A stretch of 10,034 bases of DNA from Halovenus sp. (lineage in GTDB: Archaea; Halobacteriota; Halobacteria; Halobacteriales; Haloarculaceae), in assembly GCA_003551265.1 (NCBI GenBank), contig PUMG01000074.1, positions 1 to 10,034 of the forward strand. The letters are read 5' to 3'. The notes under the pieces are model-generated. The model had not been told where the DNA came from. It ran no database searches and worked only from the letters and a program-made list of their open reading frames with translations. Position 1 is the stretch's first letter. Every line of letters begins with the position of its first letter. The position numbers and the translations under genes were made by a program. This document shows positions 1 through 6,827 of this stretch, piece after piece.

Positions 1-540
1 CGCACCCCGGTCGACCTCCTCGCGGACAATCTGTCGCATCTCGCGTGCACCGTTCGGGTCGAGACCGCTCGAGGGTTCGTCGAGAATGAGCAGTTCCGGG
101 TCACCTGCGAGTGCCATCGCCAGCGCCATCCGCTGTGCCATGCCGGTCGAGAACCCTCCTGCTTTTCTGTCGGCGGCCTCGGAGAGGCCCACACGGACAA
201 GTAGTTCCGCTGGGTCGTCGTCTGCGTCTTTTGTGTCGATGGCGAACTGGACGTGTTTGCGCGCAGTCAGGCGGTCGTAGACCCCAAAATCCTCGGGTAA
301 GACGCCAGTTTTCTGCCGAACAGCGAGTGATTCAGTCTCTATGTCGTGTCCGACGACAGTTGCTGTTCCGGATGTGGCGGGTACGAAATCGAGAAGCATG
401 TTGATGGTGGTCGACTTGCCAGCACCGTTAGGCCCCAGAAATCCGTACACTTCACCTCGACGCACCTCCAGGTCGAGCGAGTCCACTGCGACCACGTCCC
501 CGAAACGACGGGTCAGATTTTGTGTCTGTATGGCAACCAT
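1..540 (-). CDS. ABC transporter ATP-binding protein (3' end cut by window edge)
   Basis: This is the nucleotide-binding subunit of an ABC transporter, which couples ATP hydrolysis at the inner face of the membrane to transport. Reading the minus strand from the ATG at 540 gives 180 open residues and runs off the left edge. Visible motifs are Walker A GPNGAGKST (residues 36-44, K42), a signature-like GFSTGMAQRM (129-138, in place of LSGGQ) and Walker B plus D-loop LLILDEPSSGLDP (150-162, with E155 as the catalytic base). The Q-loop region (LPEDFGVYDRLT) has Glu where Gln is usual, as is common in the CcmA/NosF-like ABC-2 group. That group normally pairs with a multi-spanning permease, probably encoded next, beyond the left edge. 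The substrate cannot be told. The missing part should be the H-loop and the C-terminal region. A palindromic TATA box lies 34 bases upstream of the start. Confidence 0.95.
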   Translation of the reverse strand, partial: MVAIQTQNLTRRFGDVVAVDSLDLEVRRGEVYGFLGPNGAGKSTTINMLLDFVPATSGTATVVGHDIETESLAVRQKTGVLPEDFGVYDRLTARKHVQFAIDTKDADDDPAELLVRVGLSEAADRKAGGFSTGMAQRMALAMALAGDPELLILDEPSSGLDPNGAREMRQIVREEVDRGA

Positions 541-568
541 TGGTCTACACAGGTCGACACACGTTCGC

Positions 569-580
569 CACTTATAAGTG
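569..580 (-). promoter_or_regulatory. TATA box of the ABC ATPase gene, inside a perfect 12-bp palindrome
   Basis: CACTTATAAGTG reads the same on both strands. Its centre is about 34 bases upstream of the ATG at 540, which suits an archaeal TATA box with a very short leader. The palindrome could simply be a symmetrical TATA box, or could also bind a dimeric regulator. Confidence 0.55.
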
Positions 581-687
581 GAGGACTCGTTTCTCTGAGC
601 AGGACAGACAAGGGTGGTACAGTGAACCGGTCGACAGAATCTGAGACAGGTTCACAACCCGTCCGTGCCGTGTGAGAACTATCAATC

Positions 688-707
688 GTTCCGTCGACCA
701 GTATAAT
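688..707 (+). repeat. 20-bp promoter-like element, copy 1
   Basis: GTTCCGTCGACCAGTATAAT matches the element at 9461-9480 at 19 of 20 positions (A at 700 against G at 9473). It looks like a TFB-recognition stretch followed by a TATA box (GTATAAT). It may be a distal promoter for the lipoprotein gene at 782, with a leader of about 50 bases; that gene also has a closer TATA box at 753-762. Confidence 0.45.
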
Positions 708-752
708 ATGTCCGACTCGAAGGTGCTGCTTTTGAGGGTATGTTACGGAAAA

Positions 753-762
753 CTTAAATATA
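753..762 (+). promoter_or_regulatory. TATA box of the lipoprotein gene
   Basis: CTTAAATATA is centred about 25 bases upstream of the ATG at 782. This is the spacing expected for an archaeal promoter giving a leaderless transcript. No Shine-Dalgarno sequence lies before the ATG, which agrees. Confidence 0.6.
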
Positions 763-781
763 TCTGCTCGGTACCCCAGAT

Positions 782-1213
782 ATGAACCGACGCACATTCA
801 TCGCCGGAGCAGGGACGACAGCGATGGTCGCACTGGCTGGTTGTCTCGGAGACGACGACGAGCTAGTCGAACTGGTTGAAGACTACTTCGAGTCTGTCGA
901 CGAGGGTGACATGGAGTTCGCGGACCAGCTCGTTCACGACAACGGACAGCCGCCGTTCGCCGAACAGGAAGACATCACTGTCAACGAGGTTGAAGAGTGG
1001 GACCGTGAGGATGTCGCAGACGCCACGGGTCAGAGTGTCGATGACCTCGAAGAGACGGACGACTCACTCATCGAATTCCAGGATTTCGACGATGTTGGCT
1101 ACGTATACGGAGATATCGAAACCGGCAGCGATGGAGACATCGAGGTGTACTACAGACTCATCGAAGAGGCTGGACTCTGGTATCTCTGGGAAGACCTGGC
1201 TGAGGAAGCATAG
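782..1213 (+). CDS. Small Tat-exported lipoprotein of unknown function
   Basis: A 143-residue protein that I do not recognise by family. The N-terminus shows a twin-arginine signal (NRRTFI, R3-R4), a short hydrophobic stretch and a lipobox LAGC with Cys at residue 21. It should therefore be exported folded by the Tat pathway and anchored on the outer face of the membrane by a lipid on C21. The mature part is strongly acidic, typical of halophile surface proteins. Its layout is an early helix ELVEDYFESVDEGDMEFADQ, a variable middle, then a hydrophobic C-terminal strand pair around VYYRLIEEAGLWYLWEDL. This resembles NTF2/SnoaL-like lipoproteins, but that is inference from pattern only. The gene stands alone: it diverges from the ABC ATPase and ends 9 bases before the convergent stop at 1223. 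The start is fixed by the signal peptide and the TATA box about 25 bases upstream. Confidence 0.88.
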   Translation: MNRRTFIAGAGTTAMVALAGCLGDDDELVELVEDYFESVDEGDMEFADQLVHDNGQPPFAEQEDITVNEVEEWDREDVADATGQSVDDLEETDDSLIEFQDFDDVGYVYGDIETGSDGDIEVYYRLIEEAGLWYLWEDLAEEA

Positions 1214-1222
1214 GAACGTCTC

Positions 1223-1801
1223 TCACCGGAGCGGCTCCGGGATGTCTCGACGCTGCACAGATGGCGGTTCCTCGAGTGAGAGTTTCGCATCGAACAGCGA
1301 TGTAAGGGCAGCAACTTCCTTCTCGTCGTGTGCCTCGGGAGTGATACAAAAGCACGACTGTGCCTCACTCTGAGAGATTCGGCCGGTAACCGTGTGGACA
1401 AACTCGTAGGCAGCTCGGAGTGTAACGTACTGAAGCATTGGCGTCAGCGAATCAAAGTAGATAAGTGTCGAATCACCCCACTGTGAGAGAAACTGGTCCA
1501 TTCTGATACCGAGACTAGTCAGGTCGTTTGCTGAGGAGACAGGCTCAATAAGAACGTTCTCGTCAGAGACCTCAGAGGACTTGTTCCCGACAGTGATGAC
1601 AGCCGCGTTCTCGATAGAGACGTCTCCATTGAGTTGGTCCACATACAGCGACGCTGGACGAGTGTACGTCACAAACAACACGTTCGGTACCGACGGCTGC
1701 TTACGAAGTAACGACGTCACGAACTCCCCGTTGTCTCCGATTGACGACTCTGTGAGTAGAACGTTCGTCGTTCCATCGAGTTGCCGAAGTATCTCGTCCA
1801 T
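1223..1801 (-). CDS. DUF7504-like haloarchaeal RecA-fold protein
   Basis: A 192-residue protein resembling the haloarchaeal family I know as DUF7504 (also labelled HTR-like), which looks like a reduced RecA/KaiC-type domain. The early strand NVLLTESSIGDNGEF (13-27) sits where a P-loop would be but has no GxxGxGKT. The phrase LTSLGIRMDQFLSQW (94-108), the Walker B-like TLIYFDSLTPMLQYV (112-126, D117) and FDAKLSL near the end are family-like. ATP hydrolysis therefore looks unlikely; a scaffold or signalling role is possible but unproven. The frame is open further upstream to a GTG at 1876 (217 residues). I prefer the ATG at 1801 because those 25 extra codons have clearly lower third-position GC than the rest, and residue 1 then sits where homologues usually begin. 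A weak TATA-like stretch lies at 1838-1846. It follows the CMI4-like gene on the same strand, probably as a loose pair. Confidence 0.82.
   Translation of the reverse strand: MDEILRQLDGTTNVLLTESSIGDNGEFVTSLLRKQPSVPNVLFVTYTRPASLYVDQLNGDVSIENAAVITVGNKSSEVSDENVLIEPVSSANDLTSLGIRMDQFLSQWGDSTLIYFDSLTPMLQYVTLRAAYEFVHTVTGRISQSEAQSCFCITPEAHDEKEVAALTSLFDAKLSLEEPPSVQRRDIPEPLR
1226..1240. terminator. Possible small hairpin at the convergent gene ends
   Basis: CCGGAGCGGCTCCGG can fold as CCGGAG/CTCCGG with a 3-base loop, beginning 12 bases after the lipoprotein stop. It lies in the last codons of the convergent DUF7504-like gene, so coding constraint alone may explain it. Confidence 0.25.
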
Positions 1802-1911
1802 CGTTGTTCGTTCTCGGGTTCTGATATGCAGAGAACCATCATAAACTGCGGTGTGTGTTTTCTCGCTCTGAGACACCGGTCCGCAGATTCCGTCGACCGG
1901 GATATCCTGCC

Positions 1912-2514
1912 TCAGAAGTCAACATCGACTTCCGCGTCCTCGGTCGCTTCTGTCAGACCATCACGGTGAGCAGCGGCGACGTGTTGTGTGCTCAGGTCGG
2001 CGTCAGTGAGAAGTTCCTCGAATGTGGTCCGAAATCGGTGGCTGACCCGTCGCGAACGAGTCTCTGCGTCGACGACTGCTCTGATTTTTTCGACCGTATC
2101 TGACGCAAGGCCAAGCTGACTCCTGAGCGTCTCGTCATCAGTATCCGCCTGCGCTCGAACCAAACGCCGTGTCTCCTCGTCCACACTGGCTCCCGGCGGA
2201 TCATCGTCTCGAACGAGGTGAACGTCCAGACGTCCACGGAACACAGTGTCGGGTGAGACAGACAACTCCGCCGCTATAGTCTCGTCGTCGTCGCCATCGT
2301 AGAAACACCGAACCAGCCGTTGTAACTGCTCATCAGAGAGACCCGTCTCGAAGTCGAATTTCTCGCGCATCTCCACAATGGTATCCGAAAGTCTCTGCTC
2401 GCTGGAGTCTTCTCCAGCGACAGACCCACGTGACTCTTCCTGTGACTCCGTGACGGTCTCCTCGTCGGCCACCTTCAGAAAGATGTCACGGAGGGCTTCT
2501 GTCTTCTCGTCCAT
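1912..2514 (-). CDS. CMI4-like protein with two helix-turn-helix-like segments
   Basis: A 200-residue protein closely resembling the haloarchaeal family annotated as conditioned medium-induced protein 4. Typical features are the start MDEKTEALRDIFLKVADEETVTE, an acidic linker (about 23-42), and EMREKFDFETGLSDEQLQ leading into a first helix-turn-helix-like unit (about 60-100: FYDGDDDETIAAELSVSPDTVFRGRLDVHL). A second such unit follows (about 112-150: DDETLRSQLGLASDTVEKIRAVVDA), then the C-terminus RRVSHRFRTTFEELLTDADL...GLTEATEDAEVDVDF. The paired units suggest a DNA-binding or sigma-region-4-like fold, so a transcription-related role is likely but not shown. Name-giving members were linked to conditioned medium, that is, high cell density; I know no defined mechanism. 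The ATG at 2514 is supported by a TATA box about 30 bases upstream. The DUF7504-like gene follows on the same strand. Confidence 0.9.
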   Translation of the reverse strand: MDEKTEALRDIFLKVADEETVTESQEESRGSVAGEDSSEQRLSDTIVEMREKFDFETGLSDEQLQRLVRCFYDGDDDETIAAELSVSPDTVFRGRLDVHLVRDDDPPGASVDEETRRLVRAQADTDDETLRSQLGLASDTVEKIRAVVDAETRSRRVSHRFRTTFEELLTDADLSTQHVAAAHRDGLTEATEDAEVDVDF

Positions 2515-2538
2515 GTGTCACTGTACTGTGTCGTTGTG

Positions 2539-2549
2539 ATATAAATATC
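2539..2549 (-). promoter_or_regulatory. TATA box of the CMI4-like gene
   Basis: ATATAAATATC on the plus strand reads GATATTTATAT on the minus strand and is centred about 30 bases before the ATG at 2514. It is AT-rich in a GC-rich setting, and the spacing points to a leaderless or nearly leaderless transcript. Confidence 0.6.
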
Positions 2550-2587
2550 TACCTCCTACCGGGCACAGTCTGAGAGTGGGGAGAAAA

Positions 2588-2595
2588 GCTTTAAG
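2588..2595 (+). promoter_or_regulatory. TATA box of the Fe-S oxidoreductase gene
   Basis: GCTTTAAG, preceded by purine-rich GGGGAGAAAA (a possible TFB contact), lies about 31 bases before the ATG at 2623. It is back to back with the minus-strand promoter at 2539-2549. Confidence 0.55.
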
Positions 2596-2622
2596 CAGAC
2601 TCCGTTCTCGGTTTCAAACACT

Positions 2623-4740
2623 ATGAGTGAGGGAGTCACAAGGGAGACGTTCTGGCAGATCAGTCGAGTCGAGGAGGTACTCTTTTACTTTCTGGCAGCA
2701 GTCGCGATTCTGGTGTTCGTCTACGGCGTCTACAGCCGGTTCGCGCGCTACACCAGCGGGAAAGCAGACCCGTTCGACCGCCTCGGAAATCTCGGAACGC
2801 GGATTCGTGAGGCGACACGAATCGCGTTCTCGAACGAGAAACAGTTCGACCGCGACATCGTCGGCGGCGCGATGCACGCGTTCATCCTCTGGGGATTTCT
2901 CACCCTCCTCATCGGGACGACCATCCTCGCAATCGATAAATACGCCTACGGTCCTGCGACCGGGTCCTCCTTTTACATCGGTGACTTCTTCCTGTCGTAC
3001 TCGTTCGTGATGAACCTGATGGGGCTGTTGTTCATGGCTGGTATCACGGTTGCACTCTACCGTCGCTACGTCGTCCGTAACCACCGTCTCTGGGGGAAAC
3101 ACACCAGCTACGAGGACGACCTGTTCATCTGGTCACTGTTCGTGCTGGGCGCAGGCGGCTTCTTGCTCGAAGCGTTTCGCATCGCAGGCTGGATGGGCGG
3201 TCCGCAGTCGTTCGAACAGGCGAGTTTCGTCAGCTACTTCATCGCCATCACGCTGATGGAGGTCGGCCTCACCGCGAGCGCAGCGGAGGCGTGGTATCCG
3301 GCTGTCTGGTGGAGCCACTCACTCGTTGCGCTGTGGTTCATCGCGTGGATTCCCTACGCCAAACCGTTCCACATGCTCTCGTCGTTCGCCAACGTCGTCA
3401 CCCGCGACCCGAAAGCCGGTGTCCGCCTGCCGAGTGTCCCGGCGGACCCCGCCGCAGACACCGCGACGGAGGACATCGACGACTTCTCCTGGAAGCAACT
3501 GCTCGACCACGACGCCTGTACGAAGTGTGGCCGGTGTTCGTCGGTCTGCCCAGCGAAGGCGTCTGGTCGGCCCCTCGACCCACGGGACGTCATCCTCGAC
3601 CTCAAAGCCTACCGCGAGGAGCGCGACGCAGGCGCTGAGGAGATGCCCATCGTGGCCGACGGCGGGACGAGCGTCATCGACGCTTCGACGATGGAGTCGT
3701 GTATGGCGTGTATGGCCTGCATGGACGCCTGTCCGGTCGAGATAGAGCACGTCACACAGTTCACCGAGATGAACAGACAACTCGTCGAGCAGGCCGACGT
3801 CGACAGGAACGTTCAGGACGTCTTCCAGAACCTGATGCAACAGGGGAACACGTTCGGCGACCCCGCTCGTAGCCGACCCGACTGGGTCGACGACCTCGAC
3901 TTCGAAGTTCCCGACGCCCGCGAAACCGAAGTCGAGTACCTCTGGTACGTGGGAGACTACCCGAGTTACGACGAGCGCAACCAGAAAGTGGCCAGGAGTC
4001 TCGCCCGCGTTCTCGAAGCCGCAGACGTCGACTACGGCATCCTCTACGAAGACGAGGTGTACGACGGTAACGACATCCGGCGGATGGGCGAGGAGTTACT
4101 GTACGTCACGCAGGCCGCACAGCTCATCGGCGCGTTCGAAGCCTGCGAGTTCGACACCATCGTCTGCACCGACCCACACGCGTACAACACTATCGTGAAC
4201 GAGTACTCCGACTTCGACTTTGGTGAGTGGGCCGACGACCCGATGATGGACGTTCCCGTCGACGGATACTGGAACGCCGACGGTGCTTACGACGTCAAAC
4301 ACTACACGCAGGTCGTTGCCGACCTGGTCGAATCTGGGACGCTCGACGTGCCGGCCACACTCTCGTATACCGCCACCTACCACGACCCGTGTCACCTCGG
4401 GCGGTACAACGAGGTGTTCGAGGCTCCGCGCCAACTCGTCGAGGAGACTGGCTGTGAACTCCACGAGATGCCACGCAACCGCGCCGACTCGTTCTGCTGT
4501 GGTGGCGGTGGTGGTGGTCTCTGGATGGACTTCGACGAGGACCCCAAACCGAGTGAGGAACGCCTGCGCGAGGCGCTCGAAGACACCGACGCTGGCGATG
4601 CAATCGAGAAGTTCGTCGTCGCCTGCCCGATGTGCATGACCATGTACGAAGACGGCCGCAAAACAGGTGGGTTCGAAGAGGACATCGAAGTCGTCGGCCT
4701 GACGGAGTTGCTCGCAGAATCGCTCGAACAGGCGGGGTAG
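2623..4740 (+). CDS. Membrane Fe-S oxidoreductase, FadF/EMO-like (ETF:quinone oxidoreductase type)
   Basis: A 705-residue protein built like FadF/EMO, which passes electrons from electron-transferring flavoprotein to the quinone pool. Residues about 18-40, 83-105, 124-147, 166-189, 201-217 and 231-258 form six likely membrane segments of the NarI-like type; H85, H232 and H250 are candidate heme b ligands. Next come two [4Fe-4S] motifs, CTKCGRCSSVCP (C299, C302, C305, C309) and CMACMACMDACP (C360, C363, C366, C370), as in heterodisulfide reductase HdrC/D-like proteins. The C-terminal half has two CCG domains. The second is intact (C590, C625-C626 in SFCCGGGGG, C668 and C671 in CPMC). The first has lost its ligands: EDEVYDGNDIRRMGE stands where CCG is usual, and CTDPHA where CPHC is usual. 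The length equals that of FadF as I recall it. No etfAB genes are in view, so the ETF partner is inferred from family. Other Fe-S redox roles remain possible. Confidence 0.93.
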   Translation: MSEGVTRETFWQISRVEEVLFYFLAAVAILVFVYGVYSRFARYTSGKADPFDRLGNLGTRIREATRIAFSNEKQFDRDIVGGAMHAFILWGFLTLLIGTTILAIDKYAYGPATGSSFYIGDFFLSYSFVMNLMGLLFMAGITVALYRRYVVRNHRLWGKHTSYEDDLFIWSLFVLGAGGFLLEAFRIAGWMGGPQSFEQASFVSYFIAITLMEVGLTASAAEAWYPAVWWSHSLVALWFIAWIPYAKPFHMLSSFANVVTRDPKAGVRLPSVPADPAADTATEDIDDFSWKQLLDHDACTKCGRCSSVCPAKASGRPLDPRDVILDLKAYREERDAGAEEMPIVADGGTSVIDASTMESCMACMACMDACPVEIEHVTQFTEMNRQLVEQADVDRNVQDVFQNLMQQGNTFGDPARSRPDWVDDLDFEVPDARETEVEYLWYVGDYPSYDERNQKVARSLARVLEAADVDYGILYEDEVYDGNDIRRMGEELLYVTQAAQLIGAFEACEFDTIVCTDPHAYNTIVNEYSDFDFGEWADDPMMDVPVDGYWNADGAYDVKHYTQVVADLVESGTLDVPATLSYTATYHDPCHLGRYNEVFEAPRQLVEETGCELHEMPRNRADSFCCGGGGGGLWMDFDEDPKPSEERLREALEDTDAGDAIEKFVVACPMCMTMYEDGRKTGGFEEDIEVVGLTELLAESLEQAG

Positions 4741-4742
4741 GA

Positions 4743-4760
4743 ACGGTCCTTTCGGACTGT
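4743..4760. terminator. Hairpin between convergent oxidoreductase and aconitase genes
   Basis: ACGGTCC (4743-4749), loop TTTC, GGACTGT (4754-4760) forms a 7-bp stem with one G-U pair. It fills most of the 25 bases between the two stop codons. A shared two-way terminator is plausible; there is no strong T tract. Confidence 0.4.
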
Positions 4761-4765
4761 GAGTA

Positions 4766-6736
4766 TCAGTCGTCAGCAGGTGCCGCACCGCTTTCGTCGT
4801 GTTGCTGTCTCACGTGTGAGAGTTTTCCGCCAGCGGCGAGAATCTCGCGCTCGCGCTCACTCGCTTTGAGCACTCCGGTTGTCTCCCAGTCGTCGTTGAC
4901 GCGGATGGTGAACTCTTCCTGTCCTGCTGTGACAGCCTCGGCCACGTCGTCGACGATCTCGATGCTGTCACCCTGGTCGATAGTCTCGTACGTTTCCTCG
5001 TCGATTGCGAGCGGAAGCAGTCCGAAGTTGAACAGGTTCGCACGGTGAATACGTGCGAAGCTCTGGGCGAGGACGCTCTCGATGCCGAGGTACATTGGAC
5101 ACAGTGCAGCGTGTTCGCGCGAGGAACCCTGTCCGTAGTTCTCACCAGCGAGGAGGAACCCGCCATCTGCATTCAGCGCACGCTGGGCGAAGGTGTTGTC
5201 GACCCGTGAGAGGGTGAATTCAGAGAGCTTCGGGATGTTCGACCGATACATCAGGATGTCCTGCGTGGCTGGGATGATGTGGTCGGTCGTGATGTTGTCG
5301 CCCATCTTCAACAGCACGTCCCCGTCAATCGCCGCATCGAGAGGGTCTTTCAGCGGTACTTCACCGATGTTCGGGCCTTTCACAAGGTCGTCGTCGACGG
5401 GGTTTTCGGGCGTGATGATATCGCTTTCTGCACCTGTGTACTCCTCCGGAAGTTCGATACCAGGGTCTTCGAGGTCGTCGAGTTCCTCTGCGAGGTCCCG
5501 TGGATCGATGATTTCGCCCGCCAGTGCCGCCGCAGCGGCAACTTCGGGTGAGCAGAGGTAGACGTTGTCCTCTTCGATACCCGAGCGACCCTCGAAGTTG
5601 CGGTTGAACGTCCGCAGACTGACGGAGTCGCTGCCGGGGACGTGGCCGATGCCGATACACGCCCCACACGTGGCCTCCGAGAAGTTGACCCCGGCAGCCA
5701 TCAACTCGGCAGTCCATCCGTTGCGCGCGAGCATCTCGCTCGCTTTCTTGGAACCGGGTGCGACTATCATCTCGGTCGTCAGGTTGATACTCCTGTCTTC
5801 GAGCATCTTCGCGGCCGGGAGGATATCCTCGTACGCACCGTTCGTACAGGAGCCGATGATGACCTGGTCGACTTCCGCACCCGCTGCCTCTCTGACCGGG
5901 ACAACGTTGTCAGGCATCGACGGCTCGGCGATGAGGGGTTCCAGTTCCGAGAGGTCGATTGTAATCGAATCGTGGTACTCGGCGTCGTCGTCGGCCTGGA
6001 GTTCGACGTACTCGTCTTCGCGACCGACGCGTTCGAGGTAGTCACGGGTCAACTCGTCCGTCGGGAAGATGCTCGTCGTCGCGCCGAGTTCGGTTCCCAT
6101 GTTCGTGATGGTCATCCGCTCGGGCGCAGTGAGCGTCTCGACGCCGGGACCGGTGAACTCGAAAATCTTGCCGACGCCGCCTTTCACCGTCAGACGACGG
6201 AGCATCTCGAGGATGATGTCTTTCGCAGTCGTCCACGCCGGCAGTTCGCCTTCGAGACGAACCTCGACGATTTCGGGCATTTCGATGTAGTAGGCACCCC
6301 CACCCATGGCGACGGCGACGTCCAGTCCGCCCGACCCGATTGCAAGCTGGCCGATGCCACCCGGTGTCGGTGTGTGTGAGTCAGACCCCAGAAGCGTCTT
6401 GCCGGGTGCCGCGAAGTTCTCGCGGTGGACGTTGTGACAGATGCCGTTGCCCGGTCGCGAAAAGTACGCCCCGAACGTGCCTGATGCCGACCGGAGGAAC
6501 CGGTGGTCGTCGGTGTTCTTGAAGTCGAACTGGTAGGTCTGGTGGTCACAGTACTGGGCTGCCAGCTCCGTCTGGACTTCGTCGAGTCCGAGCGCTTCGA
6601 ACTGGAGCCAGACCAGCGTCCCGGTGGTGTCCTGTGTGAGCACCTGGTCGATTTCGATGCCAATCTCCTCGCCCGGTTCGAGTTCGCCCTCGACGAGATG
6701 ATCAGCAAGAATTTTCTCGGTGACAGCGTGTCCCAT
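4766..6736 (-). CDS. acn: Aconitate hydratase (aconitase), Aquifex-type, 656 aa
   Basis: Interconverts citrate and isocitrate via cis-aconitate in the TCA cycle, in the cytoplasm, using a [4Fe-4S] cluster. The start (MGHAVTEKILADHLVEGELE...LTQDTTGT) and the length match the short Aquifex-type aconitases used by haloarchaea rather than the longer AcnA or AcnB forms. Cluster ligands are C297 in IGSCTNG and C357 and C360 in CGACIG. Family motifs include LLGSDSHTPTPGGIG (115-129), NRNFEGRSG (378-386) and, in the swivel domain, GDNITTDHIIPA (479-490) and GENYGQGSSREHAALCP (531-547), where S539-R540 are the expected catalytic and substrate-binding residues. Homoaconitase or isopropylmalate isomerase is less likely: the large and small domains are fused and the motif set is the aconitase one. 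The ATG at 6736 has a TATA box about 29 bases upstream. The gene is monocistronic here, divergent from the SRPBCC gene and convergent with the oxidoreductase. Confidence 0.97.
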   Translation of the reverse strand: MGHAVTEKILADHLVEGELEPGEEIGIEIDQVLTQDTTGTLVWLQFEALGLDEVQTELAAQYCDHQTYQFDFKNTDDHRFLRSASGTFGAYFSRPGNGICHNVHRENFAAPGKTLLGSDSHTPTPGGIGQLAIGSGGLDVAVAMGGGAYYIEMPEIVEVRLEGELPAWTTAKDIILEMLRRLTVKGGVGKIFEFTGPGVETLTAPERMTITNMGTELGATTSIFPTDELTRDYLERVGREDEYVELQADDDAEYHDSITIDLSELEPLIAEPSMPDNVVPVREAAGAEVDQVIIGSCTNGAYEDILPAAKMLEDRSINLTTEMIVAPGSKKASEMLARNGWTAELMAAGVNFSEATCGACIGIGHVPGSDSVSLRTFNRNFEGRSGIEEDNVYLCSPEVAAAAALAGEIIDPRDLAEELDDLEDPGIELPEEYTGAESDIITPENPVDDDLVKGPNIGEVPLKDPLDAAIDGDVLLKMGDNITTDHIIPATQDILMYRSNIPKLSEFTLSRVDNTFAQRALNADGGFLLAGENYGQGSSREHAALCPMYLGIESVLAQSFARIHRANLFNFGLLPLAIDEETYETIDQGDSIEIVDDVAEAVTAGQEEFTIRVNDDWETTGVLKASEREREILAAGGKLSHVRQQHDESGAAPADD

Positions 6737-6788
6737 AGCGTCTCATACTCGGACATCGAGAATAATAAAACATGGTTTACGCTGTCAC
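6720..6788. repeat. 10-bp inverted repeat around the aconitase start and promoter
   Basis: GTGACAGCGT (6720-6729, inside codons 3-6 of acn) and ACGCTGTCAC (6779-6788) are perfect reverse complements separated by 49 bases. They sit symmetrically about the aconitase start and TATA box. One arm lies upstream of the transcription start, so they could act only as DNA sites, not as an RNA hairpin. Confidence 0.35.
6761..6770 (-). promoter_or_regulatory. TATA box of the aconitase gene
   Basis: AATAATAAAA on the plus strand (TTTTATTATT on the minus) is centred about 29 bases upstream of the acn ATG at 6736, consistent with a leaderless transcript. Confidence 0.6.
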
Positions 6789-6827
6789 AGTCGCAAGCAA
6801 GTTGATTCTGCAGGCCATAGAGCCGGT

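Noticed and set aside
622..655. Inverted repeat GTGAACC / GGTTCAC, including a GGTTCAC resembling a tRNA T-arm
   Set aside because: Only 7 bp with a 20-base spacer, and no acceptor, D-arm or anticodon arm can be fitted, so no tRNA or clear operator is supported.
513..797. 94-residue minus-strand frame across the ABC ATPase promoter region
   Set aside because: It covers both divergent promoters and the lipoprotein start, overlaps the ATPase gene out of frame, and has no family-like features.
4096..4788. 230-residue open frame on the minus strand over the end of the Fe-S oxidoreductase
   Set aside because: It overlaps the intact second CCG domain on the other strand and the aconitase end, and has no recognisable motif.
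6720..6827. Longer N-terminus for the SRPBCC protein
   Set aside because: The added 36 residues overlap the aconitase start, cover its promoter, and precede the point where the SRPBCC fold begins.
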